Shown here one piece after another: positions 1-8,432 of a stretch of 64,000 nt of DNA (its first letter is position 1; every line of letters begins with the position of its first letter). Position numbers and translations under genes: made by a program. Under the pieces are notes generated by a model, which was given only the letters and a program-made list of their open reading frames with translations, searched no databases and had not been told where the DNA came from. Source of the stretch: Streptomyces bambusae (GTDB taxonomy: Bacteria; Actinomycetota; Actinomycetes; Streptomycetales; Streptomycetaceae); NCBI RefSeq assembly GCF_020532645.1, contig NZ_JAJAUZ010000002.1:62001-126000 (forward strand), in the 5' to 3' direction.

Positions 1-267
1 GCGGCTCACGCTGGAAAGTGTAATGAGGCGCTCGAACTCGGAAGCGTCCCGAGAATCACCTCGAAACCCTTCAAGGTTGAGGCTAAACCAAGCAAACAAA
101 ATAGCCGAAAGTATTAGAAGAGCTGCGGAGGCGATGATGGTCCCTTGAAGCGGCTTCGCAGTCTGCGACACTTCCGACGTTAGGATGTTGATAGCCGCTC
201 CGGCTATCGTGCCAGCCAACAGGGACCATGCACTTGGTGCAATCAGAAATATCCTCCTGATGCTCAC
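1..267 (-). CDS. Partial small membrane protein (C-terminus off the window)
   Basis: The reverse strand has an open frame from a GTG at 267 to the window edge (89 codons visible). The GTG is preceded by GGAGGTG seven bases upstream, a strong ribosome binding site that fixes the start. The protein begins VSIRRIFLIAP and has two hydrophobic stretches, about residues 5-30 (LIAPSAWSLLAGTIAGAAI) and 45-67 (IIASAALLILSAILFAW). They are joined by a short polar loop and followed by a charged cytoplasmic-like tail. This looks like a two-helix membrane protein of unknown function. The region is lower in GC than its neighbours. No family is recognised. Confidence 0.6.
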   Translation of the reverse strand, partial: MSIRRIFLIAPSAWSLLAGTIAGAAINILTSEVSQTAKPLQGTIIASAALLILSAILFAWFSLNLEGFRGDSRDASEFERLITLSSVSR

Positions 268-378
268 GCCACACCTCCACCACCCAGGATTCTGGTGAGT
301 ATGTAGAGAGGGTAGAACGATTGCTACCAAGTCCCTGCCTCAGCGAGCTCTTCGCCATCAAGGCTATTTGCTTCTCAA

Positions 379-580
379 TCAGCTTGCACCCTGACGCCAG
401 GCGTCGTCATGCAGGCCCCGAAGTGCGGTGAGCCAGTCTTCCGGCACGGTCAGGACTGGCCGGTAGGAGTCCAGCCCGGCTGGGCTGCTGCCTGGATCCG
501 GTACAAGTTCGAGCGCGTGGCCCGCGACCCGGACGCGCTGGCCGAGGCTCCACCGCTGGTCAGCCCAGCCGTGTACCAGC
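379..580 (-). pseudogene. C-terminal remnant of an unknown gene, cut by a transposase remnant
   Basis: On the reverse strand a well-formed coding tail runs from about 580 to a TGA at 379-381. It contains LVHGWADQRWSLG, then SYRPVLTVPEDWLTALRG, and ends WRQGAS. It has no start codon. At about 580 the sequence changes abruptly into the plus-strand transposase remnant, so the 5' part of this gene seems to have been lost at that junction. It lies in the same direction as the membrane protein gene that starts at 267, so the two may once have formed one transcription unit. Function unknown. Confidence 0.45.
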
Positions 581-931
581 GGCGACCGGGCAGGTGCTGT
601 GGATCTCGCCGGCCTTGCCGGGCCGGCGCCACGACCTGACCGCGGCCCGCACTCACGGGATCATCCGGGTCTGCGAACGAAAAGGTGTCCCAGTCCTGGC
701 CGACCCCGCCTACCAGGGCGCCGGCCCCTGGGTCACCACCGGGCGCAGACGGCCGCCCGGCGGGCAGCTATCCCCAACACAGCAGACGGTCAACCGGGCA
801 CTGGCCACATCCCGGGCACCCGTCGAACGGGGCATGGCACTGCTGAAGTCCTGATTCCGAAGATCCCGGATCTGCCCCAACCGCATGACGTCAATCGCCA
901 GGCCGTACTCACCATGGAGAGGCAACGCTGA
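581..931 (+). pseudogene. IS5-type (DDE_Tnp_4-like) transposase remnant
   Basis: The frame reads GQVLWISPALPGRRHDLTAARTH, then VPVLADPAYQGAGPWVTT and RAPVERGMALLKS. These are the hallmarks of the C-terminal half of the actinobacterial DDE transposases that share the DDE_Tnp_4 domain. The second catalytic Asp region (LADPAYQG) and the Glu region (APVERG) can be seen. The gene is dead: the N-terminal half is missing before about 581, an in-frame TGA follows LLKS at 852-854, and the last homologous residues (VLTMERQR) lie in another frame ending at 931. No terminal inverted repeats were found around it. Confidence 0.75.
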
Positions 932-933
932 AA

Positions 934-1710
934 ATGCTCAATCTCGACGCCTACGTTGCGGACATCGGAACGATCTTTCGCGCGTTTGCCGATCAGGACT
1001 CCGGATGTGTCTCGTACGGGGTCCTGGTGGAAGGGCGGAGATGGTTCGTGAAGAGCGCTTCAGTCCCTGCAGCTGTGTCGTCGCTGCGGCGAGCCGTCAG
1101 CGTGCACCTGGCCGTCACTCACCCAGCCATCACGCCCCTGCTGCACAGCATCACGACGAATGAGGGACTGGCCCTCGTCTACCCCTGGGTGCCAGGCGAG
1201 GTTCTCTACCACCCCACCAAATCCCACCAGGGGGGCAGAACTGCTCCGGACAGCCCGATGGCCCGTTTCCGTGGCCTTCCACTCCCCGAGGTCCACGCCG
1301 CCCTGGACATGATTCTGGACGCCCATCTCGCGGTGGAGTCCGCGGGGCTCGTGGCCGTCGACCTCTATGACGGCTGCATGTTGTACGACTTCGAAGAGCA
1401 GCGGATGAGGCTGTGCGACCTTGACGAGTACCGGCAGGGGCCGTTCACGCTGGACGCCAACCGGCTCCCCGGCTCCAGCCGATACATGGCACCGGAGGAG
1501 TTCGTACGCGGTTCGCTGATCGACATCCGGACCACCGTATTCAACCTCGGCAGGGCCTTGCGGCTCCTGCTGGACGCTGGCGACGATGAGCATCAATGGC
1601 GCGGCACCGCCTCCCAGCTGGCAATCGCCAAAAAGGCAACATGTAAGGAACCAGACCAAAGATTCCCCTCCGTCAACGCACTGACCGAAGCGTGGCATGA
1701 AGCCCTGTAA
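934..1710 (+). CDS. Eukaryotic-like protein kinase / phosphotransferase fold protein
   Basis: A 258-residue protein with a degenerate kinase-like fold. RWFVKSA near residue 36 resembles the beta-3 lysine strand. GLVAVDLYDGCMLYDF near 135-150 fits the catalytic loop (Asp in place of the usual HRD, then D-x(4)-N-like spacing). LCDLDEY fits the metal-binding DFG position, and SSRYMAPEEF resembles the activation-segment APE motif. It therefore probably binds nucleotide and may phosphorylate a protein or small molecule; the substrate is unknown. ATG 934 lies two bases after the transposase remnant, with GAGAGG upstream. The gene could be intact despite that neighbour, because the whole kinase lobe order is present. 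The methyltransferase gene follows 90 bases later. Confidence 0.6.
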   Translation: MLNLDAYVADIGTIFRAFADQDSGCVSYGVLVEGRRWFVKSASVPAAVSSLRRAVSVHLAVTHPAITPLLHSITTNEGLALVYPWVPGEVLYHPTKSHQGGRTAPDSPMARFRGLPLPEVHAALDMILDAHLAVESAGLVAVDLYDGCMLYDFEEQRMRLCDLDEYRQGPFTLDANRLPGSSRYMAPEEFVRGSLIDIRTTVFNLGRALRLLLDAGDDEHQWRGTASQLAIAKKATCKEPDQRFPSVNALTEAWHEAL

Positions 1711-1800
1711 GCACAGGATCGAGGCTAACGCTGACCAGCTGGACGTAACGGTCACATTCGCCAGGCAATATTAGTGCGAGCCAGGAGGGAGGATTTCGAG

Positions 1801-2418
1801 ATGAATGGCAGAACCGCCAAGAGTAAAGCCAAACAACGCGAGGCACGCGACGAGAACGAAAATCTGGCCAGGCTCTATGAACAGGTGACTTTCGAGGAAG
1901 TACACCGCCAGGTACTCCACCTACTTCCGACGGAGTCAGTCAGGGTCTTGGACATCGGTGCCGGTACGGGCAGGGACGCAGCCGCCATGTCCCTCCTTGG
2001 GCACTCGGTGATCGCCGTCGAACCTGCCGAAGAACTACGGTCCGTAGGACAGCGCGCCCATGCCGGTCACAATATTGACTGGGTGGATGACGCACTGCCC
2101 GAGCTAAGGAGCCTCGGTCGACAGAACGAGCGCTTTCAGCTGGTGATGCTGACAGCGGTGTGGATGTTCCTCAACGAGGATCAGCGCCACAATGCCCTGA
2201 TCCGCATCGATGAGTTGCTGGAGGACGGCGGCCGGCTGGGGATGGTCCTACGCGCCGGACCGGTACCAGCCGGCCGCGTCATGTACACCGTGTCCGCAGC
2301 TGAGACGGTCTCTCTGGTATCTAGCCGGGGACTCCGCCTAATCCACCAGAGCCAGCAGGCCGACGCCCTCGGGCGCGACGGCGTGGTCTGGAACAACCTG
2401 TTCTTCGAGAAGCCATAG
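1801..2418 (+). CDS. Class I SAM-dependent methyltransferase
   Basis: The 205-residue protein carries the Rossmann methyltransferase motif I VLDIGAGTGRDAAAMS, an acidic residue at the end of beta-2 (VIAVEPAEEL), and a later LLEDGGRLGMVL segment typical of motif post-III. The target is unknown. ATG 1801 is preferred over the in-frame GTG at 1774 because AGGAGGGAGG lies eight bases before it. The stop codon TAG (2416-2418) overlaps the left end of an IS5-family insertion. Removing the element and its duplicated target restores the same TAG, so the protein is unaltered. It may work with the upstream kinase-like gene. Confidence 0.8.
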   Translation: MNGRTAKSKAKQREARDENENLARLYEQVTFEEVHRQVLHLLPTESVRVLDIGAGTGRDAAAMSLLGHSVIAVEPAEELRSVGQRAHAGHNIDWVDDALPELRSLGRQNERFQLVMLTAVWMFLNEDQRHNALIRIDELLEDGGRLGMVLRAGPVPAGRVMYTVSAAETVSLVSSRGLRLIHQSQQADALGRDGVVWNNLFFEKP

Positions 2419-3316
2419 AGCTCGTAACACGATCACGAGTCGGGCTTGTTGAGGCGTCGCCAGCAGATGAGGCTGCAGGCGAGGGACATGAAGGCGTCGT
2501 GGAGCTCGGTGCGGCGTTCCCATCGAACGGCGAGTCGTTTGAACTGGTGGAGCAGGGCGAAGGTCTGCTCCACGACGTAGCGGAGTTTGCCCATGCCCTT
2601 GATGTTCGGGACTCCTTTGCGTGAGATGACGGGCAGGATCCGGCGTTTGCGCAGTTCATCGCGGTTGGGGTTGGAGTCGTAACCCTTGTCCCCGAGCAGG
2701 GCCTCGGGACGTCGGCGGGGTCGGCCGGGGCGGCCTACCACAGGTGGGATGCCGTCGACCAAGGCGAGAGTCTGGGTGACGTCGTTGACGTTCGCCGCAG
2801 TCGTGATGACTTTGAGCGGAGTGCCGCGTCCGTCGCAGATCAGGTGGTGTTTGCTGCCCGTCTTCCGCCGGTCGACCGGCGACGGACCGGTGTCGGCTCC
2901 CCCTCTTTCGCCCGGATGTGGGAGCCGTCGACGCAGGCCCTGGACCAGTCGAGCCGGCCGGCCGCGTTCAGCTCGGCGAGCAGGATCTGGTGCAGTTGGC
3001 CGAAGACACCGGCCTGCTGCCAACGCTCAAGGCGCCGCCAGCAGGTCTGCCCGGACCCGAATCCCAACTCAGGCGGCAGGAGTTGCCAGGCGATGTCGTT
3101 GCAGAGCACGTACAGGATGCCTTGCAGACACAGCCGGTCAGCCACCGGCCGCGGCCCTGGCGACCTCGTCGGCCAGGGCGGCAGCAGCGGCTCGATCAGT
3201 GCCCACAAGTCGTCGTCCACGATCCACGGCTGAGTACTCACACCACCACGAACGGCCGAATCGTCACACCGGTCACGGCTGACCAGGGCATCTCATCAAG
3301 ATCGTGTTACGAGCTC
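2418..3316 (-). mobile_element. Complete IS5-family insertion sequence
   Basis: The element is bounded by perfect 17-bp inverted repeats, GAGCTCGTAACACGATC at 2418-2434 and its complement at 3300-3316. It is about 0.9 kb and carries one frameshifted transposase gene on the reverse strand. The flanking bases are ATA on both sides (host CCATA before, ATAGG after), consistent with a 3-bp target duplication; the exact boundary could shift by a base. It is inserted in the stop codon of the upstream methyltransferase gene. Both ends are intact and the transposase keeps all catalytic segments, so it could be active. Confidence 0.9.
2433..3241 (-). CDS. IS5-family transposase (two frames joined by probable -1 frameshift)
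   Basis: The first frame (3241 to about 2840) gives an N-terminal DUF4096-like domain (DDLWALIEPLLPP, CWRRLERW) and the first catalytic Asp in ACVDGSHIRAK. The second frame (ending 2433) gives RKTGSKHHLICDGRGTPL, the second Asp in LLGDKGYDS and the catalytic Glu in YVVEQTFALLHQFKRL. The frames overlap and join well after HIRAK, at an AAAGAGGGGG run (about 2901-2908 on the plus strand), as in IS5 members that make their transposase by programmed -1 frameshifting. Translation of the fused product is inferred. It performs cut-and-paste transposition of the surrounding element. Confidence 0.85.
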
Positions 3317-3411
3317 ATAGGCTGCCTGCCAAAACGACAGCAGTTGCGGCGCAGTGCCAGGACTTCCGGGCCGGCTGGCCGCTACCGCAACCAGCCACAC
3401 CCCGTGAAGCA

Positions 3412-4311
3412 TCAACCCAGCTCGCGACCACGGCGTAGTTCCCAGGAACCCACCTCGGTGTAGTACCTGTCGAAGTGTTGGAGCCAGGCTGCGATGTTCT
3501 CCGTTCTCCGGCGGGCCAGAGCGTCGGTCACACCCGAGTGCTGCGCAATGGCAGCCGCCAGCTCTACGTTGCTGAGACTCTCGCCCTCCTGCAGCTTCCG
3601 TAGTTCCGGTATGGCGTGCAACCGTGTCCGAACAGAAGCGTTGAACTGAGCCTCTTCCAGTCCGGCTGGAACGTTAAGCAGGGCGAGATCCCGCACGATG
3701 CCGGCCTCTACGGCGGACGCAAACGTTCCGCGCCCGCTGTAGAGGGCGAAAAGGTTCTCCGGTCGCCGAGTGGCCGGGTACCAAAGCGTGGTCGCCTCCG
3801 CACCTTCCGTTTGCGACGGACCGGTCTCGGCCTTGAGGAGTTCGGCCTGTTTACGGATGAGGGCTGCCTGTTGCGGTGTCGCCTCACTGGAGGCGGCTTC
3901 GACTTGGTCCAAGACTCGCTGGACCTCAGGGTGTGCCGCGGGGGTCTCAACCAGTAGCTCGAAGTTGCTGTTCGGGCCGCGACCAGTGGCCTTGCCCGTC
4001 AGGTTTGCGGAGCCGACCAGACAGCGGTCGTCAGCGAGGTAGATCTTGGCGTGTAACGCAGGGCAGAGATCGACCTGGACGCGTTTGTCACTCTCTGTCA
4101 GTTCCATGATCTCCGGGTCGGAGACCCCGGCGGCTACCTCCGCCGGGGTCCACCGTGTCACGCAGCGAACGCGCTCCACGGATGCGGGCACGGCTGCAAC
4201 AGCCGCTTCGAAGATCGGCTTCTTGATGAACGGCGCGATCAGGGTCACGCTCCGCGAAGCGCGCTGCAGCAGCCCCTCGATCTGCCGCCAGACGTGGTCG
4301 TACTCCGTCAC
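3412..4311 (-). CDS. Phospholipase-D-like nuclease of the phosphorothioate restriction arm
   Basis: A 299-residue protein with one HKD motif: HAKIYLADD at residues 87-95 (H87, K89, D94) followed by GSANLTG. Single-HKD proteins of this superfamily usually dimerise to form one active site; many are nucleases. The rest is alpha-helical and resembles no family I can name. GTG 4311 overlaps the preceding TGA as GTGA, so it is translationally coupled to the GHKL ATPase gene and is the last gene of the three-gene operon. The likely role is the DNA-cleaving component of an SspFGH-like effector that attacks DNA lacking phosphorothioate marks. Which SspF/G/H letter it corresponds to is uncertain. Confidence 0.75.
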   Translation of the reverse strand: MTEYDHVWRQIEGLLQRASRSVTLIAPFIKKPIFEAAVAAVPASVERVRCVTRWTPAEVAAGVSDPEIMELTESDKRVQVDLCPALHAKIYLADDRCLVGSANLTGKATGRGPNSNFELLVETPAAHPEVQRVLDQVEAASSEATPQQAALIRKQAELLKAETGPSQTEGAEATTLWYPATRRPENLFALYSGRGTFASAVEAGIVRDLALLNVPAGLEEAQFNASVRTRLHAIPELRKLQEGESLSNVELAAAIAQHSGVTDALARRRTENIAAWLQHFDRYYTEVGSWELRRGRELG

Positions 4312-6179
4312 GCCCCGTCGTCCTCGCCGTCGATGAAGTCGCGGGCGTAGCGGCCCCAGTCCTGCCGCGCATCTGCGATCTTCTCGCGCTGCCGGTCGCT
4401 GGGGATCTCGTCCTCCATACGGGCCCATGAGAAGAGGAGGAGCTTAAACGTATCGGCCGCCCGGTCAAGGCGGTGCCTCAGTTCATCCGGGGTGGCGTCT
4501 TCCGGCACCTCTTCGAGCACTGCCAGCAGGTGGGCGTGCAGCGGGTGCTTTTCGTTGAAGATCACCTGGAGCATGCCTGCCATGAGGTCCACGCTGAAGA
4601 ACGCATGCGAGTCCTGGTAGCTGGAGATCCAGCGCACGCGCCAGTCGTTCTCCAGGGCCTCATCGACCAGGGACTGCGCAGTGTCCTCATCGAGGTGGTG
4701 CCGCTGGGTCAGGGCATCGAACTGTTCCTGCCGCTTGTCTTCACGAGTCGCGCCTTCCGCCAGGTCGTCGGTCTTGCCCGTATGCCCGTCCTCGCTACGT
4801 CGCTTGACAGCGTCCGTGGCCTTGGCGTTGACATCGTCGTCATGGCGCTTCTTCGTCTTGCGGTTGCCCACCGTCTGCTGCCGCAGCTGCCGCCGAATGG
4901 CGGGGAGCAGCTTGGTCTCGAGGTAGAGGGCAAGGTCGATGAGCCGCAAACGAGGATCGCCGAGGTCCGCGAGGCGATCCTTGAACGCCTTGAACGTCTC
5001 GTCAGCCTCCGCTTCAGACCTCCAGTCAAAGTGGGCGAGCGAGGAAAAGATCGTCGCAGTCTGCTTGTTATTCGTGACACCAAACACGTCATCGAGGGCC
5101 GGAGGGAAGTCGATCTCGACACCCCACCAGCGCTCCACAGGGTCATAACCGATGGCCCAGGAGGAGTCGAGGTCGAGTTCACGGCCGTGACGGACGAGCG
5201 AAATGCCGATGTTGTGGCGGGCGTGCTTGCCCCAGGGCTGCGCGCCGGCGTCCTTGGTGGCCTTCGCGCTCTCCGGCCAGGGCTGGCCTTCGATATCCGG
5301 GCGGCGAGCCTCGGGGCGCGCGATGGAGGCACGCACCTTGACTACGTGCTGCTTGCCATCGACGGTGATGGGGAAGTGCGCAACACCGGGCTGATCTTCG
5401 GTGCCCATGTTGAAGGGTTCGAACATGGGCTGCTCATCGAACGGCTTCGGGGTGCTGGTCGATGCCATCAGGTACAGCGGGTCGTTGGGCGCGGCGTAGT
5501 ACTCGCCGTCGATAACCGCTCCGTCGCGGACCGGAGCCATCCTGATGTCGACAGTGCCGGCATCCAGGTAGTGCCGGTAGACGCGACCGATGATGTCCGA
5601 CGTATTACGCAGTGTGGCTGCGGCACCGTGCCAGTTGACGCGGTCAAGATTGGTCCACACCACGAGGGTTCCAGTACTGCCCAGCCCCAGGCTGAGATTA
5701 CGCCAGTACTCGGGGAGCGGGCTGAACTCTGGAGCGGGGACGTCATCCCGCCCCTTGTTGATCTCTTCGAGATCAAGGTAGCTATACATGGCGTTGCCAG
5801 GGCCATTGGTCCAGGACCACACTTCGAGCTTGGTGCACTGGGACATGCTGGAGTTGGGCAGACCCATCCCGAAACGACCGATGCGCTTACGGTCGTCACC
5901 GCTGCCGTCACCAAACTTCAGCGCTCGGCGCAGAGCCTCAGCGTCCATTCCGGTGCCGTTGTCGAGCACGGCGATGGTCTCAACGCGATGGCTTGTACGA
6001 GCGGCCACCTGCACCGGGCTCTCACAGGCGAAAACTTCTACAAGCTTGGCCTTGGCATCGATGCTGTTGTCGATGAGCTCGGCGAGCGCGTACGCCGTGT
6101 TCTTGTACCCGCTGTCGCGCATGGCCTTCACGGTCAGCGAAGGGCTGACGATCCGGTAGTTGTTGCCTTCGCTGGTCAC
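4308..6179 (-). CDS. GHKL (MORC-like) ATPase of the phosphorothioate restriction arm
   Basis: The 623-residue protein opens with a GHKL ATPase domain: SLTVKAMRDSGYKNTAYAL, N-box ELIDNSIDA (about 34-42), G1 box DNGTGM (about 75-80) and G2 box GRFGMGLPNSS (about 98-108). An S5-like transducer region with FGVTNNKQT follows, then a charged, partly disordered segment (about 410-480) and a helical C-terminus. The GTG at 6179 is the chosen start because it overlaps the helicase stop as GTGA and has GGGAG upstream; an ATG at 6191 is also in frame. Such ATPases clamp or remodel DNA by ATP-driven dimerisation. Its place between helicase and nuclease suggests the three act as one complex. Confidence 0.85.
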   Translation of the reverse strand: MTSEGNNYRIVSPSLTVKAMRDSGYKNTAYALAELIDNSIDAKAKLVEVFACESPVQVAARTSHRVETIAVLDNGTGMDAEALRRALKFGDGSGDDRKRIGRFGMGLPNSSMSQCTKLEVWSWTNGPGNAMYSYLDLEEINKGRDDVPAPEFSPLPEYWRNLSLGLGSTGTLVVWTNLDRVNWHGAAATLRNTSDIIGRVYRHYLDAGTVDIRMAPVRDGAVIDGEYYAAPNDPLYLMASTSTPKPFDEQPMFEPFNMGTEDQPGVAHFPITVDGKQHVVKVRASIARPEARRPDIEGQPWPESAKATKDAGAQPWGKHARHNIGISLVRHGRELDLDSSWAIGYDPVERWWGVEIDFPPALDDVFGVTNNKQTATIFSSLAHFDWRSEAEADETFKAFKDRLADLGDPRLRLIDLALYLETKLLPAIRRQLRQQTVGNRKTKKRHDDDVNAKATDAVKRRSEDGHTGKTDDLAEGATREDKRQEQFDALTQRHHLDEDTAQSLVDEALENDWRVRWISSYQDSHAFFSVDLMAGMLQVIFNEKHPLHAHLLAVLEEVPEDATPDELRHRLDRAADTFKLLLFSWARMEDEIPSDRQREKIADARQDWGRYARDFIDGEDDGA

Positions 6180-7804
6180 GCGGTCTCCCATACATCTTCC
6201 CAGTTGATGAATGCCTCGGCGACGTCTCCGAATCCGGGAAGTTCCGGGTCGACGACGGTGACGATCTCGCAGGTGGCGGTTCCGCCAGCCTTCGGGCCGC
6301 GGATGACCCGGCCGACCATCTGGCTGTAGAGCACCAGGGACATGGTCGGGCGGGCAATGACTGCGGCGCTGGCCGCCGGCGCGTCAAAGCCCGTCGTCAG
6401 AACCCCGTAGTTGCACAGGATCATCGGACGGGGAGCAGCGCTCTTGAAACGGGTGATGACCTGGTTGCGGTGCCGGGTCGAGGATTCGCCCGTGACGAAC
6501 TCGGCGTCGAGGCCTACGGCGGACAGCACGGCCGCAATGAGGCGGCAGTGGTCGACGGACGCCGCAAATACCAGGATTCTGCGGTGCTTTCGCTCCAGCA
6601 GATCCATGATGGTCTGGACAACCTTAAGGTTCCACTGCTCGTCCCGGGCGAGCTCGGCGATGATCCTGGCCGGGATGTCGAACGAGTTGGCCAGCAGGCG
6701 CTGGTCCTGTACCGACAGGTGCAGGCCAGCCTCGGACGCCACCGTCTTCATGGTCGGCTTGGAGAGATAACCCTGGTCGATCAAGGCCGTGACCGGGTTG
6801 CTGTAGCCATCGATCTTCAGCATGACCTTCTGGCGCGAGAAGAAGTCGGACAGCCGCTCATCCTGGGCAATGTCTGCCCAGGTACGTCCCGGTGTGGCCG
6901 TGAGTCCCAGCAAGCTCGCGTCCGGGCGGATGGTCAGTGCGTCCACGACCCGCTGGAAGGTGGGCGCGATGATCTGGTGCGCCTCGTCGAACACTGTCAG
7001 GCTGCTGCGGGCGGCGAGGAGCCGCAGAAACTCCGGCCTGCTCTTTGCTGCCGAGACCGCCTTCTCCAGGCCAAGGATGACCACGCCATCCGTCACACCT
7101 TCCAGGTCAGTCGGCGCATCAGCCCACATGCGGACCACGGATACCGGTCGGTCACCCAACTTGCCCCAGGCCCGCTCGAACTCAGCAGCTGCCTGCTCGA
7201 GGAGCTCTTGCCCATGGGCCAGCCACACCACGAGTGTCGGCTCATGCTGCCGCAGGTGATCGCAGATCAGGTTCATGCCGGTGCGGGTCTTGCCGACCCC
7301 GGTGGGCAGATGGAGAACCACCCGCCGCGGGCCGTCGTACAAGAGCTCCTTCACCCGGGCCGCCGCGGTCCGCTGATGCGGGAAAAGGGCGTACTCCGGC
7401 CCGCAGTCCTGACGGAACAGCGGCTGCGCCGCCGGCGCCCGGTCGATCGTGAACCCGAGGAACTCGAGCAGCTCCCGACGCTGGTCGAGCGACCACTTCA
7501 GGGACTTGAGGTATACGAGCGGCTCGATGCCGGCCTCCTCAGAGCCCAGCCGCTGCGCCAACTCCCGCTGCTTCACGGCGGGCAGCAGCGCGAACAGCTC
7601 CTCCCGTTCCGCCGCATCAGCGACCAGCGCCTCGGCATCGATTGCCACGGACGCCACGGCGCGGAGTCGCTCGTCTTCCGCCGCACCACCGTCGATGAGG
7701 TCCAACAAGGCGCACAGGTCCTTGCCGAGCCGCTCACGGATGTACGACATCGGGGCAGCGTCCAGGACCGCCTGAAAGGCCAAGCCAGGCGACCACGCAG
7801 TCAA
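6176..7804 (-). CDS. DEAD/DEAH superfamily 2 helicase of the phosphorothioate restriction arm
   Basis: The protein of about 542 residues has a helical N-terminal domain and then a full SF2 core: Walker A LPTGVGKTRTG, DEAH box VFDEAHQII, motif III LTATPGRT, and C-terminal motifs ILVFAASVDHC, VLTTGFDAP and QMVGRVIRGP. It should translocate on or unwind DNA in an ATP-dependent way. It is first in the leftward operon, and its stop overlaps the ATPase start by four bases. The start is unsettled: TTG 7804 has a weak GGATGG upstream, and ATG 7750 is also possible. The gene is divergent from the sspABCD-like operon, as expected for a restriction arm paired with its modification genes. Confidence 0.85.
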   Translation of the reverse strand: MTAWSPGLAFQAVLDAAPMSYIRERLGKDLCALLDLIDGGAAEDERLRAVASVAIDAEALVADAAEREELFALLPAVKQRELAQRLGSEEAGIEPLVYLKSLKWSLDQRRELLEFLGFTIDRAPAAQPLFRQDCGPEYALFPHQRTAAARVKELLYDGPRRVVLHLPTGVGKTRTGMNLICDHLRQHEPTLVVWLAHGQELLEQAAAEFERAWGKLGDRPVSVVRMWADAPTDLEGVTDGVVILGLEKAVSAAKSRPEFLRLLAARSSLTVFDEAHQIIAPTFQRVVDALTIRPDASLLGLTATPGRTWADIAQDERLSDFFSRQKVMLKIDGYSNPVTALIDQGYLSKPTMKTVASEAGLHLSVQDQRLLANSFDIPARIIAELARDEQWNLKVVQTIMDLLERKHRRILVFAASVDHCRLIAAVLSAVGLDAEFVTGESSTRHRNQVITRFKSAAPRPMILCNYGVLTTGFDAPAASAAVIARPTMSLVLYSQMVGRVIRGPKAGGTATCEIVTVVDPELPGFGDVAEAFINWEDVWETA

Positions 7805-8120
7805 GGGGCCACCATCCCGTGAGTGCCCATCGCAGCGCCGCGCGACGCACGCACCTGACCAACCATCAACATGAAGCGCCCCCACCTCAGTACAGCCGAC
7901 GCCAAGCATCGCTCCAGCGATGAGTAGCCCCAGCGCAACAGCGTGCGATCACCTTAAACCCGCCCACTGACAATCGGGTTCACGTCCCGCATATCAGCAG
8001 ATCAGCAGACGTCTTTCGGGCATCCGCCTATCGAAATCACGCCACGAAACGCTTGACGGGTGGCAGCGAGCCCGGCGCACGAGTGAATAGAAATTATGTT
8101 CGATTCAGCACGCCGCTCAC

Positions 8121-8152
8121 TCTGCCAGCCCCCATCCCATATGGCTGGCAGA
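8121..8152. repeat. Perfect 10-bp inverted repeat in the divergent control region
   Basis: TCTGCCAGCC (8121-8130) and GGCTGGCAGA (8143-8152) are exact complements around a 12-base spacer. It may be an operator or an RNA hairpin for the leftward transcript. There is no T-run, so it does not look like a standard terminator. Confidence 0.55.
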
Positions 8153-8157
8153 ATTCG

Positions 8158-8203
8158 ACTCCTGGTGAAGGCCAGAGGCATGCGCCCCGCATTCACCAGG
8201 AGT
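8158..8203. promoter_or_regulatory. Perfect 12-bp inverted repeat, ACTCCTGGTGAA type (first copy)
   Basis: ACTCCTGGTGAA (8158-8169) pairs exactly with TTCACCAGGAGT (8192-8203) across 22 bases. The core ACTCCTGG/CCAGGAGT recurs as a second inverted pair at 8385-8432. Two copies of the same spaced palindrome in one control region suggest a binding site for a regulator of the defence locus, or paired RNA structures. Confidence 0.55.
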
Positions 8204-8371
8204 GCCGACTCAGACGGAGATCACAGGGGCGTCCGGCCCCGTCATCGACCGAGCGCAAGCGCGGAGACTAGGCCGGATCGATCCACTCGGTGACCCGGGG
8301 AGTGCGCGTTGTGCTCCGCGCCACACCGGGCCGGTTGTGGCGAGCCTGTCCCGGTTGTCTCAGGCGTTCGT

Positions 8372-8377
8372 TAGGAT
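8372..8377 (+). promoter_or_regulatory. Candidate -10 box (TAGGAT) for the sspABCD-like operon
   Basis: TAGGAT fits the Streptomyces vegetative -10 pattern TAGRRT exactly. No good TTGAC-like -35 is present at the usual distance, so the promoter would need help from an activator or is only a chance match. Confidence 0.35.
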
Positions 8378-8384
8378 CTCAGTG

Positions 8385-8432
8385 CACTCCTGGTGGAAGA
8401 TGAGAGCCGGCCGAGGAGAGCCGCCAGGAGTG
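8385..8432. promoter_or_regulatory. Second copy of the CACTCCTGGTGG inverted repeat in the sspA leader
   Basis: CACTCCTGGTGG (8385-8396) pairs with CCGCCAGGAGTG (8421-8432) at 11 of 12 positions, the twelfth being a G-T wobble in RNA. It starts about eight bases after the TAGGAT -10-like box, so it would be the first structure of the transcript if that promoter is used. It ends about 34 bases before the sspA-like start codon. Confidence 0.55.

Noticed and set aside
83..361. Open frame of 92 codons on the reverse strand at the left edge
   Set aside because: It overlaps the GTG-started membrane protein frame, has no ribosome site, and its composition is not protein-like. The membrane frame is clearly better.
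4473..6329. Plus-strand open frame of 618 codons opposite the GHKL ATPase gene
   Set aside because: It is a shadow caused by high third-position GC. The reverse strand carries unmistakable GHKL motifs.
6470..7822. Plus-strand open frame of 450 codons opposite the helicase gene
   Set aside because: The opposite strand holds all SF2 helicase motifs; this frame is rich in Arg, Gln and His and shows no domain.
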